Source: Asterochloris sp. CNOR1
Taxonomy: Eukaryota > Chlorophyta > Trebouxiophyceae > Trebouxiales > Trebouxiaceae
Direction of reading: 5' to 3'
Length of the DNA stretch: 64,000 bases
Assembly: GCA_963969365.1 (NCBI GenBank)
Contig: OZ017763.1
Location: 558,001 to 622,000, forward strand
Positions 34,328 to 45,029 of the stretch are shown in pieces. How positions within the stretch are numbered: position 1 is the stretch's first letter; every line of letters begins with the position of its first letter. The position numbers and the translations under genes were made by a program. The notes beneath the pieces are model-generated. The model made no database searches and had not been told where the DNA came from. It saw only the letters and a program-made list of their open reading frames with translations.

Positions 34328-37300
34328 TCAGTGGTGCCTCGCTGGGCCAGCAATGGGGGACACTGTTTGTGGCCTGGGCGGCCGCAGCTGCACGACGTCA
34401 TTCACGACCGTGCAGCCCTCCTCGTCTGCGCACCACTTCAGCAGCCAAGGATGCTCCAGCGCCTCAGCAGCGGTGAGACGCGTATTATAGTCCCTGCAAA
34501 AGACTTGAGCTTGATCAATCTTATTGGCATGACCTCTTCAATCAAGCACCCATCCAGCAACCAGTTGCATTCCAGCGCCACTGCAACTGTGATGCAGTAG
34601 TCACGGACCCTACACACAACCAGTCTTCATCAGCTCTGCTTACAAAAGCCCAGCAAATGCGCTGGATAGCCACACTGCGCTGGGTCCTGTGCTCACATCC
34701 CGCTGCTGTGCATTGACTTGCTGGTCCCTAAGCATGCTGTGGCCAGACGGTGGCGAAGACCCTGGACATCTTGCACGGGCTTGCTGCACAGACTCATGCA
34801 AAAACGAGCATTGTCTGCCACAAAGTCAGATGGAACCAGATGTGGCCACCTGTCCAATAGGCGGCTGACAAAGTCGCGGGCTTCATCTGAGATGCTGTCC
34901 CAGGGCGCCCCTTCAAACTTGATGTCCTCGCTGAGAATGGACGTCATGATGCCCAAGGGATTGCGGTCCCTGGCATCCCGCCAGAAGGGAAGATCGCCTG
35001 ACAGCATCTGCAGAGCAGGAGTGTATGTGAGAAGATGAGGGGCAAGATGTCAGACAGGCTGCAGGGTGGGAGCAAGAACTGAGAGGTGCCTGCGCACCAG
35101 CTGCTGGATAATGCAAACTTCTGGTGACCATTGAGCATGTGACTGAGCTGGACAGACAGGTGCAGGTGCCATATGTACAGACCTACCCACAGCAGCAGCA
35201 TGCCTGTGTAACCCCGCCTCAGGCAAAAAGCACAAGGCCCACTCGGCTCATGAGCACGTGTTACAGCAGCCAGCACTTTGACCCCAGCAGTCTTGCAAAG
35301 TCCAGCTCATACCTGATATAGCAGCATGCCAGCACTCCACATGTCGGACTGCACCCCCCAATAGCGCATGAACAGCTCAGGGGCCATGTACAGGGGTGTG
35401 CCAGTCTTCTTGCCCATCTTCTCGCCCTGCCGTATGTGCTGGGAGCACCCAAAGTCTGCCACGCGGACCTGCAGCACACTGGCAAGTTATGCAAATAGGC
35501 TCTGTGCAGCATGCAGATGGGTGCAGTGCAGCCACGCATCTGCTCCTGATGTATGCATGCACCGGGCCTGCAAAGGGTGCATGGTGACGTTGCATGTACA
35601 GCAATCAACATGGTGCATTGGTGGTATCCATCCCATTAACCAGCGCCTGGAGGAACAGGTGAGATCTGCTGATGTGCAAATGTACAGGGCACCACCAGCC
35701 ATGCACCTGGCAGTCAGCGCACTGGTGTGCACCTGGTCAAGCACAGATACCATGGGCCTGAGGGGCAGCAGCGGGGCTCAGGCAGCACCACAGCCGAAGC
35801 TTTCAAAGCTGTGCTCACCTCAATCACTCGAGACTCGATGCTAGGGTCCACCAGCGATCGCGCATCAGGGTAGACGTGCTTGAGCAGAAAATTGGCAGGC
35901 TTGACATCAGCATAAATGATGTGCTGCCTGTGGCACTCTGACAGGACGCTGAGCACATCATGAATGACCTGGGCAGCCTCCTGCTCGGTCAGGGGGCCTT
36001 TGGCCTGCAGAGCAGAGGGGGTGGGACGGGTGTTATCATGCAGGACAGGCCTGGGTAGGCTCCTGCTCAGTAAGAGACTCTCAGCTTGTAGGGCAGGTTG
36101 AATGCAAATGGCAAGCTGAGGACCTGCAGGCATTGCTTGGCATGTTGGGTTCAGCAGCCAGGAAGCCCCTTCAGCTTCAAGAGACAACATAGAACAGGTG
36201 CAAGCAATACTGAGGACACAGGGTAGCGCCCGCAGTATACCAGAAGGGCTCAAGGGGGCACACTGGCTTCACGCAACAGAGCAAGGAGGTGGCGTCAACA
36301 CAGCATAGACACAGCGACAGGTCACGTGGTCGGTCAGCCTGGCAGTTGGGGCAATTAGCACTGCATGAACTGCAGCACACAGCAGCAGCAGACAGCCAGC
36401 AGTCTCACCTGCAGAAACTGCTCCAGGTCACCGCCGTGGCAGACCTCTGTGACCACATAGGCATGGTCGTCATCCTGCAGGACCAGCAGCAGGCCTGAGA
36501 TTTGCATGTAGCTGCAATCAGACACAGCCCTGTGCGGGCAGCTCTAGATGGTGCAGGCTGTGCATGCAGCTGCATGCAGGAGTCACTCAAGGGCTTCAAG
36601 TCATCGGCAGCCCCAAACAAAGCCCCAGCATGCGTGCCCCACATAAGAGTTAAGACTTCAGCACCTGGCAGGTTGCTGCGCATCTGCAAAACTGCCCCCG
36701 CGCAGTACACTGCCAGGCAACATGTCTCCGCTGTGCAGCAAGAGGCGCACATGGAGCCCGGCTGGGCGAAAATCTCCATGTTGTACTCAGCGAGCAGGCG
36801 CAGCGCCGCTGAGCAGCAATGCGCCCCACTGGGTGCACCCAACAGAGATGGCGAGCTTCTGAAAGCAGCCACGCCTCACCTCGAACACTGCGTGCAGGCG
36901 CAGCGCCTCTGGGCGACCCTGCATGCGCCTCAAGATCTCCACCTCCTGCTGGATCTTGGAAAGGATGTGCTCCACAGTAGCGCCCTGCCTGCACAGGCAG
37001 CAGCAGATGAGGTGAGACACTTGCAGTGCTTGCTGCTTCCTCATTAAATGATCGTGCATCAAGTCCCAGCTTTGTGCCCTGCACTTGTCTGCACAGACAG
37101 CGGTTGCGCCCTGGAATCCATGGCGACGTCTGGGAGGGGGCTTGGCGGTCGAGGACTTGGGGGAAGGACAGATGCAGGGCTTCTTCTGGCCCCTGTCACA
37201 TGGACCATCCACAACGCAAAAGACTTTGTTGTGGATGGCGAGTGGCACATCGATTAGGAGGCAGTGTGCTGCAGCCTGCTTGCTGCTGCTCTGCAGACAC

Positions 37301-37554
37301 TGCGTGTGACCTGTTCTGCTGCCCGCTGACCTCTGCTTGGGGATGACTTTGACTGCGCACTCCTGCCCAGTGGCCACCTCCGTGGCCAGGCTGACAGTGC
37401 CAAAAGAGCCCCTCCCAAGCTGCTGCCCTATCTGGTAGTGATCGTAAAACCCGCGCAGCCAGCCCAGCTCAGACTGGCTGGTTCCGGGCTCTGCAAGCTG
37501 AGTTCGCTCCGCAATGCCAAATGCTAGCAGGCGCAACCTGCACACAGCAGCCAT
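34328..37554 (-). CDS. CDPK/CAMK-like Ser/Thr protein kinase lacking visible EF hands
   Basis: Seven exons (37554-37331, 36988-36880, 36474-36409, 36004-35819, 35468-35313, 35007-34850, 34493-34328) give 354 residues with consistent phases. Kinase subdomains are complete: glycine loop GRGSFGTV (47-54), Lys69 in AVKV, helix C Glu near 90, catalytic loop YADVKPANFLL (Asp166, Lys168, Asn171), DFG at 200-202, APE at 224-226, and the CAMK/CDPK-like end EHPWLLKW. The usual HRD is YAD, so the residue before the catalytic Asp is Ala; this is a non-RD kinase. Plant CDPKs carry an autoinhibitory segment and four EF hands after the kinase domain, whereas here only about 30 residues follow. The protein is either a CDPK-related kinase without calcium-binding lobes, or further 3' exons were missed; none were seen before the RME-8 stop. 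The start is the ATG at 37554, but an upstream splice at the TGCAG just inside it cannot be excluded. Confidence 0.88.
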
Positions 37555-38064
37555 CGCTCACTGCGCGGGTTCGATGGGATGGCAGCACTGCTAGCGATCT
37601 TGGACGACAGAGCTTCTGAGCACAGTCATGCACAAACAAGCCAATTGGGACATGATAATTTCCGGGGAAACCATGCAAAGCAGCGATGCCACACCCCACC
37701 TGCTGCTCCTGGAACCTCGGCCTGGCAAGCCAGAGAAGTTGAGCCCAGTCGCCAGCTCACGACTGCGGTGTGCAGCTGCCGCACATCGTAGCAGCCTTTC
37801 ATTAGGCCTCCCAGACACAGGCTTCGGGCCAGAGGAGACTGGGCCCAATGTGTGCTGCACATCAGTGGCCGGGTGCATGCTGCTCATGTTGACGATCCAA
37901 GAGCTAATCAGAGTCGGTCTACAAGATTATCAAGCCGGCACTTGATGGCAGCACCGGCAGTTACTACTTTCCTTCATGGCTTCTCCTTCCAGGACATATC
38001 TTTTGTCGACTTCAAAGTTTGACTCTCAGAGTCACTGTCAGTCCATTACTCTGTCATCCCCAGC
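37555..38064. promoter_or_regulatory. Shared divergent promoter region of kinase and RAD51D genes
   Basis: The two genes start back to back with 510 bp between their ATGs, so both promoters and 5' UTRs must lie here unless upstream exons exist. I see no clear TATA box or palindromic operator. The role as a promoter follows from position alone. Confidence 0.45.
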
Positions 38065-40833
38065 ATGCCCATTGTGAAAAACCTACTGCCCCATCTGGCC
38101 TGCGGCCCAGCAATCCAGGATGCTCTCAGCCACAGCAACCTGACCTGTAAGCTGCACGCATTTGATCAGGGGTGCTGTTCCGGTGCCCCACCGTGTGCAC
38201 TGTGTCTGCGATGCCTGCTTGCAGTGGAGGAATTTGTCACCAAGGATGTGCATGAGCTCCCCTGGCCTTCACAAATGGATCACGCCCAGCGTCAGGAGGT
38301 CAGCTCTCTAGACTCCTGAAGTCCTGGCCTGTGTGATTGCTCTTACATTCAGCCCTCTTGCCACAGTGAGAAGCAGCGGCAAATGCCACGGCGGGGGCAC
38401 AGCCCGCCCACCCTCTGATGCAGCTGAGCCCCTGCAGGCTGCAGCTGCACTCCTGGGCCACGTGCAGAATTTCTGTGCACCCCCTGTACAGCTCGGCAGT
38501 GATCTGCTGCAGCCACCGGTGCAACCCGTTATGACAGGATGCCCCAAGTGAGCAGCATGCTGCATGCTTGGTCCGGCTGGGTTCATCTGATTACTGGGTG
38601 TAGCCAGCTCCTCCAGCTGCCATAAATGAGCCATGACATGCATTGATGCAGACCCAGGTGAGCTCCATGCTTGACAAGCGCAGTCGCATGCACAAGACGC
38701 CATCTGAAGCAACATCCCTATCGAGGGCTGGTTGGGTGACTGAGTGCCGGTGATCAAAGCGCACCGCTCCCCCGCTGCAGGCTGGACAGCCTGCTGGGCG
38801 GCGGCTGGGCGCCAGGCCAGATGACAGAGCTTGTTGGGGCTGCAGGCACAGGCAAGACCCAGGTGTGGCGCCTGCTCATTGCTGCGGTGATGTCTGACTT
38901 GCCGGGCGTGAGCTGCAAGGGCTGCACTGCCCAGCCAAGTGCCAGTCTGTCTGTGAAGGTACCCAGCATACAGTGAGCACCACCGCCTTCATCTCTGCCT
39001 GTCATTCATTTGCAGCCATCTTCCCTGTGACAGCTGCCTGCAGCTCAGCTTGTCTGAGAGGCATCTCCCTGGTCTCTGAGACTAGCCTTCGCCCAGAAGA
39101 TCCTGCGAGGGCTCACAATGCCACGCTGCTGCCTGCAGGCTGCGCCTGCAAGTCGTTGATGGCAGGCACCCCATCCCTTGAATTCTGCATTCCTTGAAAC
39201 AGGCCTGGGTGTGCTCACAGAGCTGCGCTGCTGCCGGCAGCTCTGCCTGCAGGCTGTCCTGACGGCAGGCACCCTCTTCCCGGACACCAGCATCCTGTAT
39301 GTGGACACCTTTGGAGCCTTCAGCACCACCAGGCTGGCTGGCATGTATGCTACACGGTCCAGGCATGCCCAGGTGGGTCTGGTGAAGCTGACCTGTGCGT
39401 GCAGCGATTGTCGGCCCTTCGCTGAGAGAGAAGAGCAGAGAGTCGGCTGACAGGCGTCAGGCAGGATTGTGACCTGCGGGTGCAGCACTGCCCGCCTACT
39501 GCTGCATGCCTCCAGCAGAAGTAGGCTGATGCACAGAAGCAAGCCATGACCAAGGTGATGCTGCCAAAGTTGGCTGATGCAGCAACCTGCTAATCTGGTG
39601 CGCAGGACAGCATGCAACCGGCACCTGAGGCACTGTTTCAATCTGATTGAGCTGGCCAGTGTATTTGACCCAGCTGCCGACCTGCAGGCCCACTGCTAGC
39701 TTGACGCGTATGCTGTAGTACAGCAGCCCTGGTAGCGCAGCTTTGTCCTGCCTTGGCAGCTTGGCGACCTCATGGCCACCCGCCATGAAGTTGGGGCCTC
39801 CAGCTGCAATCCTGCATGGGTGGCAGGGGCCTGGATGCCAGTGCAGCGCTGCGGGACTTGATGTGCCGTTGTAGCAGTGCAGGCTAGGAAGCAGCTCCCT
39901 ACATCCAGCTGAGGGGCATAATGTCGGCTCAGCCAGGTTCCTCTGGCCCCACACATACAGAGGACACCCATTCAACCTCCGCCCCCACTGCAGTCTGCCT
40001 GCTGAAAAGGACAACAGTGTTTGCTGGCTGCAGATGCAGCGACGCATGGCTGGGCCCCCAGGCAGCATTGCCACCGCTTTGAGGAACACGACTGTCTGTA
40101 GGGTCCACGACATCCACCATCTTCAAGCTGTGCTGGAGGCCTATGCAGCCCAGGCAAGCTGCTGCATGCCAAATGCGGGTCCCGCAATCTGTCATTTGTC
40201 ATTACTCTGCCTCTCGCGAAAGAAGTGCTGTTTCCTGCGCTGCACGACACTGCCTGCTGCGCTGCACGTCTTTTGCAAGCTCTTGCAGCCGCGACAGCCC
40301 TTGCACCACATTTTGCTGGACACTGGCGTGATCCTGTCCTGTTGCCTCGCACAGCAGCAGCTGTAGCTGCAAGCTAGCCTGCGCTGCCTGAGCACGCTGC
40401 CTTGGCCACACCTTGTGAGAAACACTTTGCATGATGGGTCGCTGATGCACCTGTCCCGCAGGCCTCAGCAGCCCTCGGGCAGGGCGGCAGGCACCTTGTC
40501 ATTGTGGACTCCATTGCGGCGCTGGTCACCCCCATACTGTCAGCTGGCGGAGCCCAAGACTCCACTGGCCACGCGCTGATGCTGTCCACAGCCCAGCAGC
40601 TCAGATTTTTGGCGCTGCAGCTTGGCGCCACAGTGCTTGTCACCAATCACATGGTGGGGGGCACGGAGGACCCTCGACCAGCCCTGGGCACCGGGTGGCA
40701 TGTGCAGCCGCACTGGCGTGTGCGGCTGAGCCTCAATGAGGGCAACCTGAGGACAGCAGCCATCCTGGCCAGCCCTGCAGTGCCCCTGTTGAGGGCTGTC
40801 GCCTTTACTATTGACGATAGAGGCGTGGTGTAG
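38065..40833 (+). CDS. RAD51D: RAD51D-like recombinase paralogue
   Basis: Seven exons (38065-38146, 38225-38298, 38438-38547, 38781-38862, 39241-39372, 40034-40153, 40462-40833) read in phase to a TAG and give 323 residues, close to the 328 of human RAD51D. Family role: homologous recombination repair as part of the BCDX2 paralogue complex in the nucleus. Visible motifs: N-terminal helical domain (LEEFVTKDVHELPW), LLGGG just before the core, Walker A GAAGTGKT (108-115), Walker B HLVIVDS with Asp216, and the L2-region-like block VLVTNHMVGG followed by RPALG, typical of RAD51D. Donor GTGTGG after exon 4 is weak, but the join GKTQ to LCLQ fits the family exactly. The intron after exon 6 is GC-AG (GCAAGC). 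The gene is divergent from the kinase and converges on the ankyrin gene with 190 bp between stops. Confidence 0.92.
39121..39185 (+). repeat. Upstream copy of the RAD51D exon 5 5' edge
   Basis: CTGCTGCCTGCAGGCTG followed by GGCAGGCACC repeats the exon 5 start region, offset 103 bp (GGCAGGCACC at 39161 and 39264). The copy lies in the preceding intron and is out of frame. Confidence 0.6.
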
Positions 40834-41023
40834 CTCTTGGAGTGTTGCAGACAAGGGGCCAGACTGTCCAGTGCAATGCTGCTGATGGTCTGCAGCTGAC
40901 GGCAATGCTCTGCAAGGAGTCCTTCCAGGCATCAAAGGCTGAGTCATGTCACTCAAGGTGTATGAGTGGAACAAACATTACTTGCTCAAACAGCAAGGGG
41001 AGTGGGGCTGTCAGAGAGGTGCC

Positions 41024-43499
41024 TCAGACGCAACCAGTCCTCAGGGCAGATTGTGTTTGCTGCTCCATCATCTTTTTGTCATAGAGGGCTGAACCCCGCT
41101 GCTGCTTGCGCAGCTTGGCCTGCTCCTGTGCTGCATCCAGCTCATCTTTTACGGCCTGAGATAGCTTGGCCTGGCTGCCAGGTGTCCTGCAGCAGCAGCC
41201 TCTTCCCTTGGCAACTCTGCCTGCACTGAGCGTGCATGAACAATGCATGGAGAGGTCCATCAGCCTGCAACAGCTTGGCCCTGGCCTACGGCTCTGCAGC
41301 GTTTACATGAGCATGTTGATGGCAAAGGCCCAGGTCATCCTTGACAGCCTGGAAGACCTTGGCAAGACTGCTGCACCCGCATGAGCAGCAGAGCAGATCA
41401 TTGTGAGCATGTCTTGCACAGCCCGAGGCAAGATGGCCTGGTCATGAAGTGTCCTGCAGCAGCTTTTCAACCCTGACTTGCATCCAGATATTGTGCCTGT
41501 GTTGGGAGGGCTGGCTTGATCCCAGGCACCCTGAACTATGGGGTAACACACAGTGTCCGGTCCTCTCAACGTTGCTGTATGCAAGCATTGTGATGACGTA
41601 TTCCCCAGCAACTACGCTTAGGTGCGCCCAACGAAAGCGTGCCCTCAACAAGATGAAGACTGCTGCACGCACGATGCTGGCGTTTTCAAACTGCCCTTGA
41701 TGCACTGAGTGCTGCATCTCACAGGCACCACAACCCCCAAATCTGCCACAGCTTGAACCCCAATCTGCAGTCACGACAGGCATGCACCTGTGCCTCAGCG
41801 CACGCCGCTATGTGCAGAATCACACGCCCCATGTGCTCCTGCAAGCTGTTCGCACCTGTTCTTAGAATTTCTAGCCGTCACGTCTGCCCCCGCCAGTAAA
41901 AGCGCTCTCAGCGCCACCAAAGCCTCACTGCGAGCTGCCACGTGCAGGGGTGTGTCTTGCTCCTTGTTGGGCTTGCTGACTGGAGCCCCTGCGGATGCCA
42001 TGACTGCGATCACACTGCTCAGCATGCTGGCTGCGGGGGTGTCGGCCTCGACCACCCTCTTGGCCAGCTGGTGCAGCCGCGTATTACCCTCAGTGTCCAT
42101 TGCTCTGCATACACTACATGTGTTAGCCTGAGCAGGAGCGCACATCAGTGCATGCGTGCACTGCCCTCAGCATCTGATGCCTTGCACACACCAGGGGACA
42201 CACTTTATGATGTCCAGGAGGCTTGTAGCGGCCAGTGCCATCACAACACACGAAATCCGCAGAGTGAATTGCAGGAGGCTTCCCCTCTGCAGCTTGTAGG
42301 TGAAGGGAAGACGATTGAGCTGAGATACGGCAGCAGAGATGCTGAAGCCTGCTAAGCTGCTGCCAATGAGCGCTCTGCAACACAGCCAACAGGCAAGCAA
42401 AGTACGCTGACCTGTCCAATGTCTCCCCGCCCCGTGCCATCAGGCCCACGTAGGCGTGTGGCATGCCAGCTTCCCACAGCGCCTCTGCGCTGACATTGTC
42501 AGGCACCTGCAGCCCCTGCTTGTCCACACCAAGCAGCGCAGTCAGGGCCCTGTCCAGCCCTTCTGCCATGCAGTCTGCCAGCATCACCCTCAACTCTGCT
42601 GTGCTAGTGGCAGGCTTCAACTTGGCAGCCAGCAGGGCTGCAGCCCTGTCCGCACGCAGCTCCAGTGCCATCTGCCAGGCGGTCTTGCCTGCCCCGTCCT
42701 TCGCGCTGGGCTTCTGCATGCTGGCCAGCAGCTGCTGCGTCAGGGCCTCGCATTGGCCGGCTGCCAGCGCGACATGCAGCGGCGTGCTGCCTGCTGCATT
42801 CTGAGCGTCTGGGGAGGCCCCTGCCTGCAGCAGTTGTTGGCACAGAGCCTGGCCTGCCACCTCCTCGTCTGTCTGCAGGCGCAGGCCAGCCAGCAGGTGC
42901 AGTGCTGTGTCGCCTGTGCCGGGGGCAGCTGCCGTTGAAGCGCAGGGGATGCCCTTGCTCAGCAATTGTTGGGCTGCGGCGATACGCCCGTGCCCCATTA
43001 GGGCAAGCAGGACTGTGCCTCCTGCCGAGTCAGCCACCTCCGCAGTTCTGCATCCAGCCAGCAGGACTGTGAAGACAGCCTCTGCCTCTGTGCCTGCAGG
43101 CTGCGCTGCTGCCACCAGCAACGGCGTTTGGCCCGCGGCGTTCTGGCTGTCAAGAGAGGCGCCATGCTGCAGCAGCAGGGCTGCCACCTCTGCACTGCTG
43201 GGGCTGCTGCCAGCAGCTGCAATGTGCAGTGGCGCTGAACCACTGGCGTCCTTCTTGTTGACATCTATACCAGGAGAAACCAGCTGGCGCTGAACAGCTG
43301 TCACATCGCCTTCCTCGCAAGCCTTTAAGAAAGCTGCGCCTGTGTCTGGCTTGGCCGGTGCTGCAGCCTGCTCGCTGGCCCGCACAGCAACTGTTGGCTG
43401 CTTCGGCGCTGGCTTCTGTGCAGGCTTCTGGGCTGGCACAGGCTTTTGGGTAGCCTTGGAGGCAGCAGGCTTTGCCTTGCAGCCTGGTGGGCCCGGCAT
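41024..43499 (-). CDS. Ankyrin-repeat protein
   Basis: Three exons (43499-42412, 42104-41856, 41186-41024) give 499 residues. Residues 1-45 are Lys/Pro/Ala-rich with short KP-type repeats (QKPVPAQKPAQKPAPK). Ankyrin repeats follow: clear consensus pieces are SGSAPLHIAAAG, AAGQTPLLVAAAQ, GDTALHLLAGL, AAGSTPLHVALAAGQ, EGNTRLHQLAK and QDTPLHVAARSEALVALRALL. A stretch after the fifth repeat is helical without the motif. The C-terminus is charged and probably coiled coil (DAAQEQAKLRKQQRG). Ankyrin proteins mediate protein-protein contacts, so no specific role can be assigned. I took the ATG at 43499 (MPGPPGCK); an in-frame ATG at 43664 would add 55 residues of low-complexity leader and lies before a possible intron. 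The gene sits tail to tail with RAD51D. Confidence 0.85.
41253..41453 (-). repeat. Three upstream copies of ankyrin-gene exon 3 5' edge
   Basis: On the minus strand, acceptor-plus-exon copies begin at 41453, 41370 and 41293; the real exon begins at 41186. Steps are 83, 77 and 107 bp. The 41453 copy starts GACACTTC against GACACCTG, with CCAGGCCA conserved downstream; the 41370 copy keeps GCTGTCAAGGATGACCTGG against GCCGTAAAAGATGAGCTGG. Confidence 0.7.
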
Positions 43500-45029
43500 T
43501 TTGAGAGCACCTATGAGCAGGGACAATGTTGGCTGATGATGATGCAGTGAGACACGGGTGCACGCGTGCAGCTTTCCCACCTCAATGGGGGCACAGACCG
43601 GCGGTCGAGCAGCTGCAAGAGCACTCATGACGAATGTGAGGCTGGGATCCCATTCATGAGCCACTGATGAGGCTACTTATCTGTCACACATGCCCCAGGA
43701 GCTTGACTAGCATCACACATTCGATGAATCCATGCTAGGCTCGAAAAGATATCAGATAGCATCAGCAAAAGGTAAGGCGGGGACAGCAGCGGCAGTTCAG
43801 AGCAAGGGGCAACCTGATCGCTTGTTCCATCAAGAAGTATGCTTTGATAAGCGGTGCTCCAACTCAATTGTGTTGGGCATTCCAGGGCTGCTTACTACCT
43901 GCTGGGTACTACCTGCTGGGTACTACCTGCTTGTTACCTGCTTACTACCTGCTGGTCACGCTGCTCAGTCAGGCTGCCTGACTGCAGCACAGGCACTGCC
44001 TGATCCAAATCAGAGTGCAACACGGAAGCCAGCCAGGGAGTCAGATTCAGAGCAGCCAAAGAAGGACAGGGCTCAGTTGCCCATCGCTGTCAAGGACAGG
44101 TCTGGACACATGAGTCAGAGGGGCACAGCTAAAGGTGCAAAGCAAGGACTCTTGTGCTCTGCAGTTGTGCCTGGCCTGTGCGACTACACCCGCTTGGTAT
44201 TAGAGTGGCTATTCTGACAGCAACCTTGGGGGCTGCTGTCTGCCTTTGCTAGGAGCAGGGGTACACACCTTGCACAGCACACTGTTCAGTCCTCGATAGC
44301 CGCGCTATGGACCTGGCCTTGCACAACTGCCATGAAGCCCTCGAAAAGTAGGACTGCTTTGAGCATGCCTACAGTGACCACAAGATTGCACACAAATCAA
44401 CAACCATGGACTCAGACTACAGTTTTGATGGTGCTCATGAAGAGAGATGCCGCCTCAGCACCAAGCGGCAGTAACTTGCTGGCTTCATTGTACCCAAGGC
44501 TGCAGCAGGGTCAAGGACCAGGATGCAGTGGAGCTCCTGGCCAGCCACCCCTCATGTGTCCCGTCCTGTGTGGCATCAAGCTTTGAACTGGTGTGCTGGG
44601 TATGTAACAGCAACCTGAGATGTTTAAACATTCTCGCTCATGTCCAGGTCAAGCTCTACTGTCTGGTCTTGGCTTTGGCAGCCAGCTGGAATCTGTCAGC
44701 TCCTAGTGAGAATGTCGATGTGTGACAATGACTTCACTGCTGGCGGGATGGTGGCCCTTGCATGCCACCTTTGAGAGGGGTATCAACCCAAAACGCATGT
44801 GTTGAGGGTTGCACATTGTTCTGACCTGGTGTAACCTCTGCAGTTCCTCAAGTACGCCTTGCAGCCTTCCAACCAAACAGTACAGCTGAGGCATGGTGAC
44901 ACAGGCGACAGGAGCCATTACACATGACTTAGACACAAGCATGCATGGGACTATGGTGCTATGCTGGCACACTACTTCGTGTTGGTGACATGGCAATAGA
45001 TTGCAAATGCAGCTGGAAGGGGCATGGCG
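43500..45029. other. Intergenic region between ankyrin start and FLOE-like stop
   Basis: Holds the ankyrin promoter side and the 3' UTR of the FLOE-like gene. Apart from a short tandem repeat, only weak open frames occur, the longest being 161 codons on the plus strand (43732-44217), with low-complexity or patternless translation. Nothing else was seen. Confidence 0.5.
43888..43955 (+). repeat. Short tandem repeat of CTACCTGCTGGGTA type
   Basis: Units of about 14 bp with the core TACTACCTGCT recur four to five times (GCTTACTACCTGCTGG, GTACTACCTGCTGG, GTACTACCTGCTTG, then variants). A simple intergenic minisatellite. Confidence 0.85.

Noticed and set aside
37555-37575. GGTTCGA-like bases suggesting a tRNA T-arm
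   Set aside because: No acceptor stem, anticodon arm or A box fits around it; no tRNA was found anywhere in the window.
38863-38960. Read-through of RAD51D exon 4 into a further open stretch (VWRLLIAAVMSDLPG)
   Set aside because: Splicing at the weak GTGTGG donor gives GKTQ-LCLQ, which matches the RecA-fold helix after Walker A; reading through loses that helix.
43732-44217. 161-codon plus-strand open frame
   Set aside because: It runs through the tandem CTACCTGCTGGGTA repeat and shows no conserved motif or splice context.
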